A DNA stretch of 64,000 bases from Paraphysomonas bandaiensis (Eukaryota > Chrysophyceae), in contig CBFFRP010000327.1 in the NCBI GenBank assembly GCA_965644295.1, forward strand, positions 1 to 64,000. The letters are read 5' to 3'. A model generated the notes under the pieces. It had not been told where the DNA came from. It did not search any database and saw only the letters and a list, made by a program, of their open reading frames with translations. How positions within the stretch are numbered: position 1 is the first letter of the stretch; each line of letters starts with the position of its first letter. Positions 24,301 through 36,743 of the stretch are shown here, piece after piece. The position numbers and the translations under genes were made by a program.

Positions 24301-27300
24301 TCGAGCATCTCTTTAATTTTGAGGAAATTCATATGTGGTGCGAAGACCTTGGTAGATTAGTGTCGGAAATGCTAATACTGAAAGGACAGTGGGAGGATTT
24401 TATCGACAAGATTGGTGGTCTTCAGTTTGTGGCGGATTTGTATGGAGAAAAGTTGGAGTTCTTTAAAACTACGAAGCAGAAGATATTGGATTGCATTAAA
24501 GAGCGTCGGAGATATACGGGACGTATTCACAAAGAGTTATCCCGTCAAATTAAAGCTATCAAGAAACACGCCGCTGAACTGCGTACGATAGCTTACAATG
24601 AGAGGTCTGACTGGGACACACCATATCCGATTGTGGTCACTGCTGAAGAAGAAGAAGATCTAGACTGTGCTAAGAGAGATGTAGAGGCAGCAAACAGAAA
24701 ATTAAAACAACCGAATTACTTTTTTATCGAACCTGCTAAAATTGTAACGGTTCTGCTTATAGTTGATACAAAGATTCCCAAGAAAACTCGCAAGGAATTA
24801 CTAGAGCTCTTGTTTCAGTATAATTATTCCGTCGCTGTGACACTGGAAGGAACCGACTTTGACAAAGTAATTCCGCCAATTCAAGATGCCATCATGATGG
24901 GTAAAAGCTCCATTCTTTTTGTGGAGAAAGGTATCGACGTTGTTTCGAGGGCAGAGTTTAATGCCTGTTTCAGGACGGCATTGCTGTCTTTTGCTCCTCG
25001 CCCTCGAGTCCTTTCTCTTGACGGGACGTTTACATTGACAGCTGTGAATTGGCACTCCGACTTTGCGCCAATCCAAAGTAGCATGAAAATTGTCACAAAG
25101 AAAAATGAAATGACGTGTCCGCAACTTCTTCTTGGAAAAGTTCGGGGAGTTATAGGGATGCTGCAGCATTGTATGCGTGTCGGGCGTAACAAGCACATTG
25201 ATCCGGTCACAAACAAACCAATTGCAAGCGCATATAACTTCGTGCAAGATTGGCTTCCGGATTTATTTGTGAAGGATATGCAGGCACTAATACGGAAGCT
25301 AACATTATCTAAAGACTACCCCGATATGAATGTTGGATGTATTGAACTAGATCAACCTCCCGCGCAATATGTATCTCAGGCATGGCAAGAGGAAAACACT
25401 GGACATACTCCTCCGTACATTGTACTTGCCGCTGCGATCACAGCAATGCTGGAGACTTGGCTTCCTCCTATTACAGAATGGAGGGGTCGTCACTATCGAG
25501 AAGGTATGCTGGAGTTCCTCCGTCTGAGTGAGGATATAGACGAGTTCATTCGCATGCTGATGCTCTCGCCTTATCCTATAACCACACCACTAACGTGGAA
25601 GCGTGTCGCACCAGTGATGCAGCTCACGCAAGTGTGGGCGCATCTCGCTGCAACGAAGATATACGAAAATCCTGTCATATTTATATTGACTCAGTGGGCG
25701 CTAACGACAGCTAACTTTCTTCATGGAACATATATGTGTGGTGGAACAGTGCCTGTAGAAGACGAACTTCGTATGATAGAGAAAACTCGAGAACTTGTCT
25801 GGGAAGAAGATATATTGTCGGAGCACTTTGATTCTGTAGTTGGAGATATTTTGCACGAATCACTCAGCGGTAATAAGGTATTTCACAGCGATGATTTTGA
25901 CACAAGTACGTTTATTTCGAAGACTAACTTTCGCGACGCAACGTACCAAATGGTGAAGAATGTCACATCGAAGCGAAGCGTATCAGTGTATCATTCGGGC
26001 ACTGATATATTTGTTGAAGTAGGTGTTGAAACTCGTGATGCATCTGGAAAAGATGTTAATCACATCAAAAGATATTTTAATAAATTATCAACATCACAAT
26101 TTATTTCTAGCCTACAACCGAATACCACTGAAATTTATGAGGGCAGGATTCCGAAATTTGTTTTCGATGAAAACTTTGTATGGCCGGAGAAAGTTGCTGA
26201 GTATACGAAGCTAACTGTTCCTCGGGATGGTGTAATTCATCCTGACGATAGAGTTATCGTTGAAACTACCCGTGCAAAATACTTACAGTTGTCATTGTTG
26301 GGACTCATAAATGGTCACTTTTGTCGTGTAGAAATTTCGGAAGAAGGATTCGGAGATTTAACGGGGTCACTTTATGGAATATCGAAGAACAGTTTGAATT
26401 TCCGAATTGACGATGAAACATACAATAAGGTCATGTATCGTTCTGATCACGACGAAGAGCGTGTATACCTGGAAAATTATGACGCATCGTTAATCAGCTC
26501 TATATTTGCTGACCGTCTTACGATTGTGCCGTCAAAACGGATGGAGCGGATCATGAAGTCGGTGAGCAACATATCTCCAAGAGACCCCCACAAACCCATT
26601 GTTATTCCTAAGCGCATGCATTTTCGTCTATCCAAGGGACCGGGTCGACTACTGGGTGAGGTGACAAAGCGTTTTGCTGGATCAACGGTGATAATATCTG
26701 TATTTGAAATTCACGGCGTCTCGGACCTTAATACAATGAGAATTCGTGTTTATGAACCAACGACTTGTCAGACAGTAGAATTCCGTATATCAGGCATGGA
26801 GCGCCTGCTACTCTTTGATCCAAAAGCCAGTGTTCTGGAGCAGCTTATAAAAAGGCTGCGACTGGTAAAGATTGATCGATTGAATATTCCCCGTTGTCCT
26901 ATATTGTACCTGAAGGAGCCCCTAGTATTACCTGTTCAACATACCACTGATTCAACCGAATATGATACTGTGTACGATATTGTTCCACCTTCTGCGACTT
27001 CTGACACAAGTGGTACACCGGATTACTATTTCGGAATTATGTTTGATCGCTCTGCCTTGCGGCAATCTTTTGGAAACGTTGAGCTCGGTGTATCCCTTGC
27101 GCTTCCGTACAAGGGGTTCTTGTGTACAGCATATGATCACACTACATGTATGCTTGTTAGTACTGTTGTGAAGTATGAAAACGCTTGTGGAGTTTTTCTC
27201 GGAAAAGATTTACTGTCATTGATGGAAGAAATTAGTGGCATAGATGATTCAGATGCTGCTATAGACTTACTCGAAGATTTTATTGATGTTGCAGAGATCA

Positions 27301-29143
27301 TGGAATACGAAGGCCCATCATCACCTGAAGAGGATAGCGAGGATGATGACAGACCCAATGACTACAAAAATGGGAATGATACTTTAGATCAATTTGAAGC
27401 GGGTAGTCAGAAATCGTTAGTGAGTCTCACAGATGAAGGCAGTTTAGAATCGTCGTCGCTCGACGAGTCTAGCGTCAACACGAAAGAGACTGCCCCTACT
27501 GTGTATTACAATTTTCCTTCTACATTCAGAGGAACTTGTCTTGGGTTTCCTAGAGATGACCACGACCCTATTGTTATTGCAGCTCTCAAAGAGAGAGATG
27601 GTAGTCAAGGATCAGAGGCTAAGGAATCGTCTGTCATTAAGTGTGAGGATGAAAACGGTGCTGATACTTCGAAATCTGCTTATGAAAGTAGTTTCGAGGG
27701 AACTGTGGATAGCATATTTCGTGATTCTCCAGAATATTTCCAGCAATCCGGGCTGCGATTGGAAAAGAAAAAGTTAACTACTTATATGTGTGGTAGTGTC
27801 GTGCGCGTTTCAACCTCATTGCAAGAAGATCAAAACCGATGGCAGTATCACTTCCCGGGAGGCAAGGAAAGAGCGAAACAGCTGCGCTCTATTTCCTTCG
27901 ATGAAAAAAATGAGATGCGAAGAACTTTATGTCATTCACATATGCCGACAGTCAGTAACGCTGTGGAGGGCCTTGTTCAAGTGCAGTTAGAGAAAAGTTA
28001 TGTTTTTCCAAAGAAGGCAAAGAAAAATACCAGTAGTAACTTACGGGTGTGCTGGCGTGGTCGGATGATGCCGAAACAGTTCATAGGTGGAGACAAAGCT
28101 AAAGCTGCAATGCTTTTGAAGAGATCGGCTAGAGTGATTAAATTAATGCGAGTGGAAAATATGAAGGTGTGCGCCTTTCCGAATATCTCCTTGTACATTA
28201 AAGTCAAATTTTGTTTTAGGTAATAGATGATCCAGTATATTTACAAGATGAAGAAGGGGCGGTTGAAGAGAATGTCAATTTGCTCCCAGTTACTGTTTAT
28301 GAAATACTTAGTGAGGGACCAGGAGTTGTAAGTCGCAACTATCGTATTGAGGTTTCTGCGAACAATGGTGAGAAACTCGGTGACGTTGACATAGTTGACG
28401 ACTATGATCTCAAGCTGGTTATCGGTGTGGATCGTTGGAGAGATTTTTTGAACTGCGATGCTGATGAGCGTGATATGAATGCTATATTCCGATTTATTAT
28501 AGAGAATCGAATTATGTTGAATCTAGCTGCTACTGAGAAGAAGAGAGAAGGCGGTCGCAGGGAGGGAATCAGTCAGCAAATCAGTTCTGATAATATTGGC
28601 GGCGGGTCTGTGGTTATGCTTCAGCGTGACTCGCCTTCAATGTATAGTGAGTCTGAGGGTAGTACGACGGCATCAGACTCTGGAACTTACGGAAGACAAG
28701 ATAGAAAGGAGTACTGGTTGAGAATATACTCTCAACGCCATAGAATGTCGGGACGAGGGTTCAGGACCGTGGTCATGTTTGAGGGCGACAATCCCTTCAT
28801 TTATCACCGACCAGATAGGTACTTTTCAACTGCTTCCGTGGAAGAGAGGTTCCAAGAGATAGATGTCGTGTTCGACACACAAGATATCAGTTCCCGCAAA
28901 ACGACAGTATTAAGAGTTAGTGGTAGTGATGTATGGAATTGGCTTCCTAAGTGGCCGCTGGACCTTGCTCATGTGGTTCGCAGGAAAAGGTTCGGTCAGT
29001 GGCTTCTCTCTCAACTACGAATGCAATACTCCGTTCTTGGAGACTATCATCTTGAGCTTTTAAATATGGACAGAGAGTTAACTCGTGACCAGGCGAATGT
29101 TACATATTATTCCCCATTGTTACAGTCTAATGCGCATCTATAG
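21319..29143 (+). CDS. Giant IQ-motif protein, probably ciliary or cytoskeletal
   Basis: Four exons, 21319-21543, 21596-21760, 21810-28166 and 28220-29143, give 2,556 residues. Introns are 49-53 nt, all phase 0. The N-terminal 170 residues have a conserved-looking block (SYPDVKPFTWN, SDYPQIQAWLGF). Coiled-coil charge patterns appear around residues 390-450 and 780-1090. Two IQ calmodulin-binding motifs sit near residues 550-610 (ARLIQTGFRSMRGRR, AKLIQRAWRGYKGRE). A Rossmann- or P-loop-like alpha/beta block follows at about 1109-1205 (TVLLIVDTKIPKK) without a Walker A GxxxxGK. The rest is poorly characterised beta-rich sequence with an acidic linker near 1,930-2,020. I recall similar IQ proteins in flagellated protists; a ciliary role is inference. 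No enzymatic activity can be assigned. Confidence 0.72.
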
Positions 29144-31020
29144 TTAATGTGGTTCGAATGTACACATAATTTTTGTAATAGTTTTGTTCAATAGAGACTG
29201 TATAAAGTTTAAAGTTGTGCTGTGTGAATACTGATGAAATTTTATGTAAGAACGATATATTCGCTATCACAACCTGTTATCATTCCAATTGACGATATAT
29301 GTCTGTGCTTTTTCGGTCATACTATGGTTACGACAAATAACGATCATATATTAATTTCTACATATATGAAGGGACCAGGGTGTGTACAAATATGTGCCTA
29401 TAACGTATATACCTTCAAACTAATACGAGCTACCTCTCTACTGAATTACACCCAGCAGTAAATCTTATATGTACTAGGATAACAACATGGCATAGATGGT
29501 AATATGGAATAAGCGGTAGCAAGAATTCTCAGCTGGGTAAGATGATATCCTGTGTTAAAGTCCGGTATATGGCAGGAGTGTTCTGTGATTACAGATATAT
29601 ACTCGTACTTTGTCGTGGTTTTCAGGGCGATAAGTACTGGAGAGATTTCTCCGGAAAACTAACGTGAGCCGCGTATGTAGTCAGTAGATATTGTTCTGCC
29701 CATATGTAGTCATATAGCCAATGTGGTACAAGGTACAAGGGTCACGAATTGATGTCAGTTGTATAGAAGTACTATACTAAATCAGTATAATTAATATAAG
29801 TAATCATTTCATACAGTGTATCTGGACAAGTAAGAGCATGCAATGTCTGATATAAAGGATCAGGACTGCGGTCTTCCATGATCGAATACTCTGCAGGATC
29901 GTCAGGCAAGGGATTTTTACTTGCGCTCTAAAGTATATTCTGGATACGATGTATAGGAGTTCGAGTTATATGAGCTATACTGGGGTACCCTTCGTGCTAA
30001 CGAGAACAAAAGCGTCGTTTTTTCATCGTCTTGTCGAACAATCAGAAATGGAGCTTGCCAATAAAAAAGAGTCACTACTACACCCACTGTGAGAACATGA
30101 ATCTTTGGAGTGGTAATAAGAGTGAAATTGTGATTGTATATAGCAATAGCAAATGCTATGCGGCTGACTAAAGTGTGACGTCGAACAGTACATTGAAGTA
30201 TTGGCAGGCACTGGTATATGACAGCGTTTTGGAACTCGAAGAAGCAGATTAGGGATGGTTTGAGGGAACAAGTATCGTCACCCAGCTGAAATCTTGATGT
30301 CGTATTACTCAGAATAAAAGAAACAGCAACTTCAATTTTGAAGTAGCGAATGCCACATACTTAGTTAGTAATTTGGAATAGCAATTTGAGAGAGCGAATA
30401 CACTGTGAGTTGTGCTATTATTAACTGTGAGTTCGTATATAGCAAGCTTCAATACTAACTATCTATGCGGGAGAGCTATTGTAAAGGTTTATGCCTCATT
30501 TTTTGTATATATGTAGTTAAAATAAGCTTTTTGTAGGGTAATTTAATTACTCGACACAATGAGCGTGACAAGTGGGTTCCCATGACCTGTAGAAATGCGG
30601 AGAGGGAAGATGGAAGTGCACCAAGAGAGAAATGCATCAGAAATGGCTTTCAGCTCCAGAGACCCCCGGCTAGTATCAGGTAATAAGTAGTGGTACTAGA
30701 GTAGTAGAGTGTGGAGCTGGAGTACTGTAGGGCTGTTGGGTAATAATAAATCAGTTCATTCATTGTATGTGCAGTTATTGCTCTTCTGTTACATGCGCAA
30801 GCAATAATGAGGACTAGATGGTACTGTAATGAACTATGAGATTAGGTGAAATTTATATATGCTCAAGAGTTGTCGTTAATTCGCAGCAAACGCATGCATG
30901 TGTATGTCTTTGAGCCTTGACGAATAAACAGGCATCCGGGAATGGGCCCACCTCAAGGACTTGCGGGGTATTGGGATGCCTACTAAAGTCAAGCATCCGA
31001 GTTATTCACCTTAAGGACAG
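29144..31020. other. Intergenic region, nothing recognised
   Basis: About 1.9 kb of AT-rich sequence after the IQ gene. All open frames are short and lack recognisable motifs. I see no tRNA or rRNA signature. Confidence 0.5.
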
Positions 31021-31115
31021 AGAGCGAAAGTGGTTGCACCTTGGTGCTTGCGGTGAGGCACAAGCAAGTTTCGTAGCGCCGAATAGTAGGATATCAGAGA
31101 GCCTATTGCTAAATA
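31021..31115 (-). repeat. Dispersed repeat, copy 2, left part (interrupted by copia element)
   Basis: Read on the minus strand, this matches copy 1: GGATATCAGAG reversed, GGCGCTAC, GAAACTTGCTTGTGCCTCAC, CGCAAGCACCAAGGTGC and CCACTTTCGCT. It carries no MITE, so CACCGCAA here represents the uninterrupted target. The copia element begins right after the AAATA at 31111-31115, which is the duplicated target. Confidence 0.75.
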
Positions 31116-31373
31116 TATTAGGAGTCATTGAATCACGTATATCTCTTAACGCGTGAATACAACACACATATACAATGAAATACCAAATAGACTGAATAAT
31201 TACCAAACTATACATGATACGCGACTGTACAAGATACGCACATGTGTGTGGTGCTAACGCTCTGCTCAAACGTGTCTTGCTATTATACTATTAGGCCTTA
31301 TCGTTCCATCTTTATCTCTAATAATATCAAGTATATTCTTACTAAATATTAAGACTAACCTTAAATCTTATTT
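31116..31373 (+). repeat. 5' LTR of the copia element
   Basis: Begins TATTAGGAGTC and ends CTTAAATCTTATTT, 258 bp. It lacks the usual TG...CA ends (TA instead of TG at the start). No difference from the 3' LTR was found by reading. It should supply the element's promoter. Confidence 0.93.
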
Positions 31374-31390
31374 TGGCAGCGGATGAGTTC
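31374..31390 (+). other. Primer-binding site of the copia element
   Basis: TGGCAGCGGATGAG begins directly after the LTR; TGG matches the complement of a tRNA 3' CCA. It differs from the common copia initiator-Met site. The gag-pol start codon lies within it at 31383, leaving almost no leader. Confidence 0.6.
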
Positions 31391-34300
31391 TAAGACTAAC
31401 AGTTACGATAACTCCGACTCCGACTCATCGGACAAGAGGAAGGATTCCATGCCACCCTTCGACGCCAAGAACTTCTCAAAATGGCAGAAGAAAAGTAGAG
31501 CCTGGTTCTTTCGTAAGCCTAAGATAGTATACATCCTAAGAAACGATGCGCCAGAGGAGCCTATACGTCAAGAGGAAGAAACAGAAGAGGACTACCTATA
31601 CAGGAAAAACGCCTACGACGAAAATATGCAGTATTTCGAGGAGGGCAACAATTACCTATGGTCACTTCTATCCAGCGCGGTGATTGGCCAAAACGAGGAA
31701 GCAGAGGGTATTATCGAAACAGTCCCTGAAGGAGATGGAAAAAGGGCATGGTCAGAGATCGAAAAGCATTTCAAAGACAAGACCTCAAATGATACGATAA
31801 CCGACCTCATTGGCCAACTGCAATCAATCAAAATCAAGCAAGCTCAAACAATCAATCAATTCCTGGACGAAGTCGAAAAATTGCGATTAAAGCTCGCTAC
31901 ACATGGCCACAAAGTCTCTGAACAAGACCTTATTTCAAGAATACGACAAGGGATGGTCTCAAATGAGAACCAGACCTATAAGGACCTGGCAATCAACCTC
32001 CAAATGAACCCAATTGATGATTATAAAACGCTGATAAGAAGATTGAGAGCATTCGAGCATTCCACTGTAGGCTCCCTACTATCACAAAATACGGAAACCA
32101 AACGGGACAGCGCAAACTACAGCTCAACAGGCAAACAGCCGTTTAACCCCCGTCTACCGAAGAAGCAGAAGCACAACAACGGGCAGCGAAAACAGAAGAA
32201 ATTCAACAAGCCCAGCAAAGTCACAAGAGCCTCGCGCGAAGTTAAGTGCTTCAGATGCAATGGATCCAACCACATTGCAGCAGAGTGCAAGCACTCGTGG
32301 GAACACATACAACAGATGCAGAAGTCCACAAACAAACGAAACGACGACAAAAGAGGGAAAGGGCATCATTCCAAGAACACATCATCAAAATACCCAAGAA
32401 ACAGTCATCGGGATTCGAACTTAAGACTGGAAGACTATGACGATGAGGGGCCAAACGATGACAATGACTACAGTGCATTCTCTGGGATGATCACAGACAA
32501 CCACGTCCTACATACGGAACACGAGAAGCAGGAATTTGGCATTCTAGACTCTGGCTGCACAATATCAATTACAGCAGCACGAAGCTTACTCTCCGAATTC
32601 ACTTACGATCAAACCACAATTTACACCGCCAAATCAGGATCAGAAATGCAGGCATTGGGATACGGCAAGCTTGGACTGATTAGCAAGTGCAGGCTAGTTC
32701 CAGACGCGTCAAAGACTTTAATTTCCATCAGCCAGTTGACAACAGACGCCAACTGCAATATTATATTCGGACCAAACGAGGCACGCGTATACCACGATGG
32801 AATTTTGTTGACCACAGCCAGGAAACAAAACGGTCTATACGAGATCAAATTATCCGATTTAGGTTACATCCAAGAGCAGTGCAACTTGGCATCTACATCA
32901 AGCGGTTCCTCGATCTCCCTGGCACATCGAAGGTTGACCCACGCATCCATTGGCTTAATTCAAAAAGCACTAAAGTTGAATCTTGTGAAAGGAATCACTA
33001 TTTCAAAATCCGACCTGAGCTCGCCACAGCTACCAGAAGGTCTTTGTGATGGCTGCGCACAAGGCAAGGCTCACAGGAGGAAACATAGGCGCGAGACAAG
33101 GCAAATGATACCGACAAAAACCAGAAGATCGCAGGAGCTTGGAGGACTTATAGCAGTTGATTTTACTGGACCATTTTCACCTCCAGCAATAGTCACAGGA
33201 AACACCGTAGTCTTTGGAGCTACCGATGCAGCTTCAAGATACAGTTGGACATTCTATGGAAAACACAGAACCGAGGATTTTGTCATTGAGTGCATTCAGA
33301 AAATTGTGGATTATCTGCATTCGAAAGGCAAACGGCTAATACACTATCATGCTGATGGTGGCCGTGAGCTAGTATCACATCGTGTACTGAACTTGCTGAG
33401 AAAATTAGGATCAACCTGGACCTTCAACGCTCCGTACACGCCAGAAGACAACCCCATACAAGAACGACCATGGCGCACGACCAAGGAAAGAACGCTTGCA
33501 TCCATTTGCAACTCGGGCCTACCACCCAACTTCTGGGAACAGGCTATGTCCACCGTCACGCATATGAAAAATCGCCTGCCATGCGCCACTGCAAAGGGAT
33601 TCATATCACCGTATCAGTTCATCCACGACGAGGCCCCCGATTTATCTTACGCCAGGATTTGGGGCTGCAAATGCCATACATTCATAGACAAGTCTCAGAG
33701 AAGAAACGATTGGTCTCCACATAGCCATATTGGGTACTTCATGGGATACCGAGAAGATGGACCAGGGTACGTCATATATGTACCTTCACTCAAGGACTTC
33801 GTAATCTCAAGTCACGTCTTTTTCAATGAGTGCATCCCCGACGTCAAGGAAAACTACTACGCTGAAATCGAATCATCACTGAGAGAAGAAAATTCAGAGA
33901 ATCGAACAACCGAGAGCTTCCAATACCTCGTTGGAATGACCCACACAGATCCACAGGATGGCCTCCAATACATCACGACAAGAATCACAGTCATCAAAGG
34001 CCACGTGGCTGCTTACAGAGGATTGGCCCCACGAGAAAATGAAGGGCGAGTCATCGAGTTAAATGACCCAATACACGCTGCGGACATCGAAAGATACACC
34101 GCCGAGCACTTCAGTTATCAGAACGCGGTATCACCCCCGCAAGAGGAACCAGGATGCCCCGTGGAAGGAACAGCTCCAGGGAGGAGCAGTTCAACCGATA
34201 GCCGTCATGACGCCACACGGGGCGGGAGTCACAGCCATTTGAGAGGACCCTACTCAAATGAAAAGGAGGCAAGGCCTCGCCGCACAGCAGAAGCTCAGCG

Positions 34301-36320
34301 GAATACAGTGCCGAAGGAGGCACGGGGTGACAACAAGCGTGATCACCCTGCTCGTAAGGTCAAACGAGCTATCAAGACTGTGAATTCCCAGGGTGACAGG
34401 AGCCGGCAAAGCCCGGATGGCACAATTACGGGTGTAAGGACACCCCACCGACACAAGGTGAGCCGTTGCGTAAAGAAAAGTCTCCACAGCAAGAGGCAGA
34501 CCAGGAAAAGGGTAATCATGAATGTACACAAATTCGGTGATAATATATACCACTGTGATGTTGATAAAAGATATTTGTACAACCACAAAACACCTGATAA
34601 ACATGATAGTTACAGAACATTATACATGAATGATGTTGACATCATTATGCATGCAAATGACACATGTAGCAATGATGTACCTAACACACCTAACAATGTT
34701 GGCGAGGCACTATCAGGCAGGTACAAGGAACAATGGCTGAAAGCCATCAACAAAGAAATCAAGTCTCTAGAGAGCAAAGGCTGTTGGAGGATAACGACAC
34801 CACCAGCAAATTCCAACATTATAAGGGGAAAATTCGTGTTTAGGGTAAAGGTCAAGCGAGATGAGGTTACCTTCAAGGCGAGGTTAGTGGCTCAAGGTTT
34901 CTCCCAGGTCGAGGGTAAAGACTACAACGAAACCTACAGCCCAGTCGCAAAGGCCACATCAATGAGAACAGTCATAGCACTAGCAACTATACTTGGGTTG
35001 GAGCTTCACCAGGTAGATTTCTCTACTGCTTACATCAATGCAGACCTCCAAGAGGAAATTTACATGTATCCACCCGCTGGTCTCAATGTTCCAAACGGTA
35101 AAGTCCTCAGACTTCTAAAGAGTATATACGGACTCAAACAGTCCGGGTTAAATTGGTATAAATGTTGTACTAATTATTTGTTAGACTGTGGTTTTACCAG
35201 ATTAGTGTCCGACCCGTGCATATTCACGAAATCAATCAATGGTCGACCCATAATTCTGGCAGTTTACGTCGATGACATCATTATCGCCGGTAAAAGTAGG
35301 ACTGACATCATCCAAATCAAGAATTCGTTAGCTGAAAAATTCGACATTCATGATCTCGGCCTCCTAGATTACTACCTCGGCATATTCGTCAAACAGGATA
35401 TACAGAATCGAACTACGACACTAAATCAATCTCAATACATACGGAACCTACTCCACAGATTCAACATGGAAGATTGCAAGCCACGTAGTCACCCCATGAC
35501 AACAAATTTTCATATAGACATTCTCGAAAAGAAACAACTATCTCAAGAAAATCAAGAATTTGTCCAAAATTTTCCTTACAAGGAGCTCATAGGTTCACTT
35601 ATGTATATTGCTGTGTGCACTAGACCTGATATTGCATATGCTGTAAACACCCTTGCTCGTTTCAGTACTAATCCAAATCTAACTACATGCAAAGCCGCAT
35701 TAAACATACTTAGGTACCTCAAAGGCACTATCGATCAAGGTCTACAGTACTCCGGGAAGTCTGTTACTTTAACTGGATTCGCTGACAGTGATTGGGCACG
35801 CTGTAACTTAACTCGCAGGTCGACCACAGCGTTTTGCTTCTTTATTGGAAATTGTCTCATTTCCTGGCAATCACGACTCCAGACCACTGTAGCTCTATCC
35901 TCTACAGAAGCGGAGTACATGGCACTATCAACAGCATGTCAAGAAGCTATTTGGCTACGGTCACTACTCTCGGAATTGGGCTTCCACATGCCATACTCAA
36001 CAACCATATGGTGTGACAACAAAGGTGCAATTCAACTATGCCTAAACCCCGTACACCACCGACGAACAAAACATATTGCCATCAGATATCACTTCATAAG
36101 AGAACAAGTCGCATCGCACTCTATTATTGTTGATTACATGCCTACAAACGAGATGCTGGCCGACATTCTAACTAAACCCCTCACATCAAACACGTTCCAC
36201 AGATTGCGGGATTCACTAATGGGGGGGGGAGGTATCAACATACCTGCTAGCAATAAAAGAACAAAAGTATCTATCCCACCGGCAGAGAACTCAACCAAGA
36301 GACCACGATGGATGACTTAG
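31383..36320 (+). CDS. Gag-Pol polyprotein of the Ty1/copia element
   Basis: A single 1,645-residue frame with no break. Gag comes first, with a CCHC zinc knuckle starting at Cys289. The aspartic protease has LDSG with Asp389. A GAG-pre-integrase zinc-binding region (H...H, CDGC) precedes the integrase core, in which VDFTGPF, YHADGG and the P-x-D-N-x-x-x-E segment supply the D,D,E triad. The reverse transcriptase active site is YVDD (1295-1298). RNase H near the C terminus has FADSDWA and STEAEYMA. It makes the capsid, cuts itself, copies the RNA and integrates the DNA. A Lys/Arg/Ser-rich stretch between integrase and reverse transcriptase (about 910-1040) is poorly conserved. All catalytic residues I can check are present. 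Confidence 0.96.
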   Translation: MSSKTNSYDNSDSDSSDKRKDSMPPFDAKNFSKWQKKSRAWFFRKPKIVYILRNDAPEEPIRQEEETEEDYLYRKNAYDENMQYFEEGNNYLWSLLSSAVIGQNEEAEGIIETVPEGDGKRAWSEIEKHFKDKTSNDTITDLIGQLQSIKIKQAQTINQFLDEVEKLRLKLATHGHKVSEQDLISRIRQGMVSNENQTYKDLAINLQMNPIDDYKTLIRRLRAFEHSTVGSLLSQNTETKRDSANYSSTGKQPFNPRLPKKQKHNNGQRKQKKFNKPSKVTRASREVKCFRCNGSNHIAAECKHSWEHIQQMQKSTNKRNDDKRGKGHHSKNTSSKYPRNSHRDSNLRLEDYDDEGPNDDNDYSAFSGMITDNHVLHTEHEKQEFGILDSGCTISITAARSLLSEFTYDQTTIYTAKSGSEMQALGYGKLGLISKCRLVPDASKTLISISQLTTDANCNIIFGPNEARVYHDGILLTTARKQNGLYEIKLSDLGYIQEQCNLASTSSGSSISLAHRRLTHASIGLIQKALKLNLVKGITISKSDLSSPQLPEGLCDGCAQGKAHRRKHRRETRQMIPTKTRRSQELGGLIAVDFTGPFSPPAIVTGNTVVFGATDAASRYSWTFYGKHRTEDFVIECIQKIVDYLHSKGKRLIHYHADGGRELVSHRVLNLLRKLGSTWTFNAPYTPEDNPIQERPWRTTKERTLASICNSGLPPNFWEQAMSTVTHMKNRLPCATAKGFISPYQFIHDEAPDLSYARIWGCKCHTFIDKSQRRNDWSPHSHIGYFMGYREDGPGYVIYVPSLKDFVISSHVFFNECIPDVKENYYAEIESSLREENSENRTTESFQYLVGMTHTDPQDGLQYITTRITVIKGHVAAYRGLAPRENEGRVIELNDPIHAADIERYTAEHFSYQNAVSPPQEEPGCPVEGTAPGRSSSTDSRHDATRGGSHSHLRGPYSNEKEARPRRTAEAQRNTVPKEARGDNKRDHPARKVKRAIKTVNSQGDRSRQSPDGTITGVRTPHRHKVSRCVKKSLHSKRQTRKRVIMNVHKFGDNIYHCDVDKRYLYNHKTPDKHDSYRTLYMNDVDIIMHANDTCSNDVPNTPNNVGEALSGRYKEQWLKAINKEIKSLESKGCWRITTPPANSNIIRGKFVFRVKVKRDEVTFKARLVAQGFSQVEGKDYNETYSPVAKATSMRTVIALATILGLELHQVDFSTAYINADLQEEIYMYPPAGLNVPNGKVLRLLKSIYGLKQSGLNWYKCCTNYLLDCGFTRLVSDPCIFTKSINGRPIILAVYVDDIIIAGKSRTDIIQIKNSLAEKFDIHDLGLLDYYLGIFVKQDIQNRTTTLNQSQYIRNLLHRFNMEDCKPRSHPMTTNFHIDILEKKQLSQENQEFVQNFPYKELIGSLMYIAVCTRPDIAYAVNTLARFSTNPNLTTCKAALNILRYLKGTIDQGLQYSGKSVTLTGFADSDWARCNLTRRSTTAFCFFIGNCLISWQSRLQTTVALSSTEAEYMALSTACQEAIWLRSLLSELGFHMPYSTTIWCDNKGAIQLCLNPVHHRRTKHIAIRYHFIREQVASHSIIVDYMPTNEMLADILTKPLTSNTFHRLRDSLMGGGGINIPASNKRTKVSIPPAENSTKRPRWMT

Positions 36321-36472
36321 AGATCTACGGAGTTTCCCACGAGTATGCTGTATGTTGACATCAGTGTAATCCACAATCTGTGATTGCACTCGTGGGTTTT
36401 ACCCTCAGTAGAACTATCTCCAAATATATACACCTATATCCATATATCTATGTATACGCCATATGATTATTT

Positions 36473-36485
36473 CATTGAGGGGGAG
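36473..36485 (+). other. Polypurine tract of the copia element
   Basis: ATTGAGGGGGAG immediately precedes the 3' LTR, as expected for the plus-strand primer in copia elements. Confidence 0.8.
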
Positions 36486-36743
36486 TATTAGGAGTCATTG
36501 AATCACGTATATCTCTTAACGCGTGAATACAACACACATATACAATGAAATACCAAATAGACTGAATAATTACCAAACTATACATGATACGCGACTGTAC
36601 AAGATACGCACATGTGTGTGGTGCTAACGCTCTGCTCAAACGTGTCTTGCTATTATACTATTAGGCCTTATCGTTCCATCTTTATCTCTAATAATATCAA
36701 GTATATTCTTACTAAATATTAAGACTAACCTTAAATCTTATTT
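36486..36743 (+). repeat. 3' LTR of the copia element
   Basis: 258 bp, identical to the 5' LTR as read, followed by the AAATA target duplication at 36744-36748. Confidence 0.93.

Larger units (their letters stand above)
31116..36743 (+). mobile_element. Intact Ty1/copia LTR retrotransposon, 5,628 bp
   Basis: Two 258-bp LTRs that look identical, 31116-31373 and 36486-36743, bracket a primer-binding site, one uninterrupted gag-pol frame and a polypurine tract. The 5-bp target duplication AAATA lies at 31111-31115 and 36744-36748. Identical LTRs and the open frame imply recent insertion and possible activity. The domain order protease, integrase, reverse transcriptase, RNase H places it in Ty1/copia (Pseudoviridae). 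It sits inside a dispersed repeat. Confidence 0.96.

Noticed and set aside
30581-30681. Short frame MTCRNAEREDG... in the intergenic region
   Set aside because: 33 codons, no motif, no neighbours in phase.
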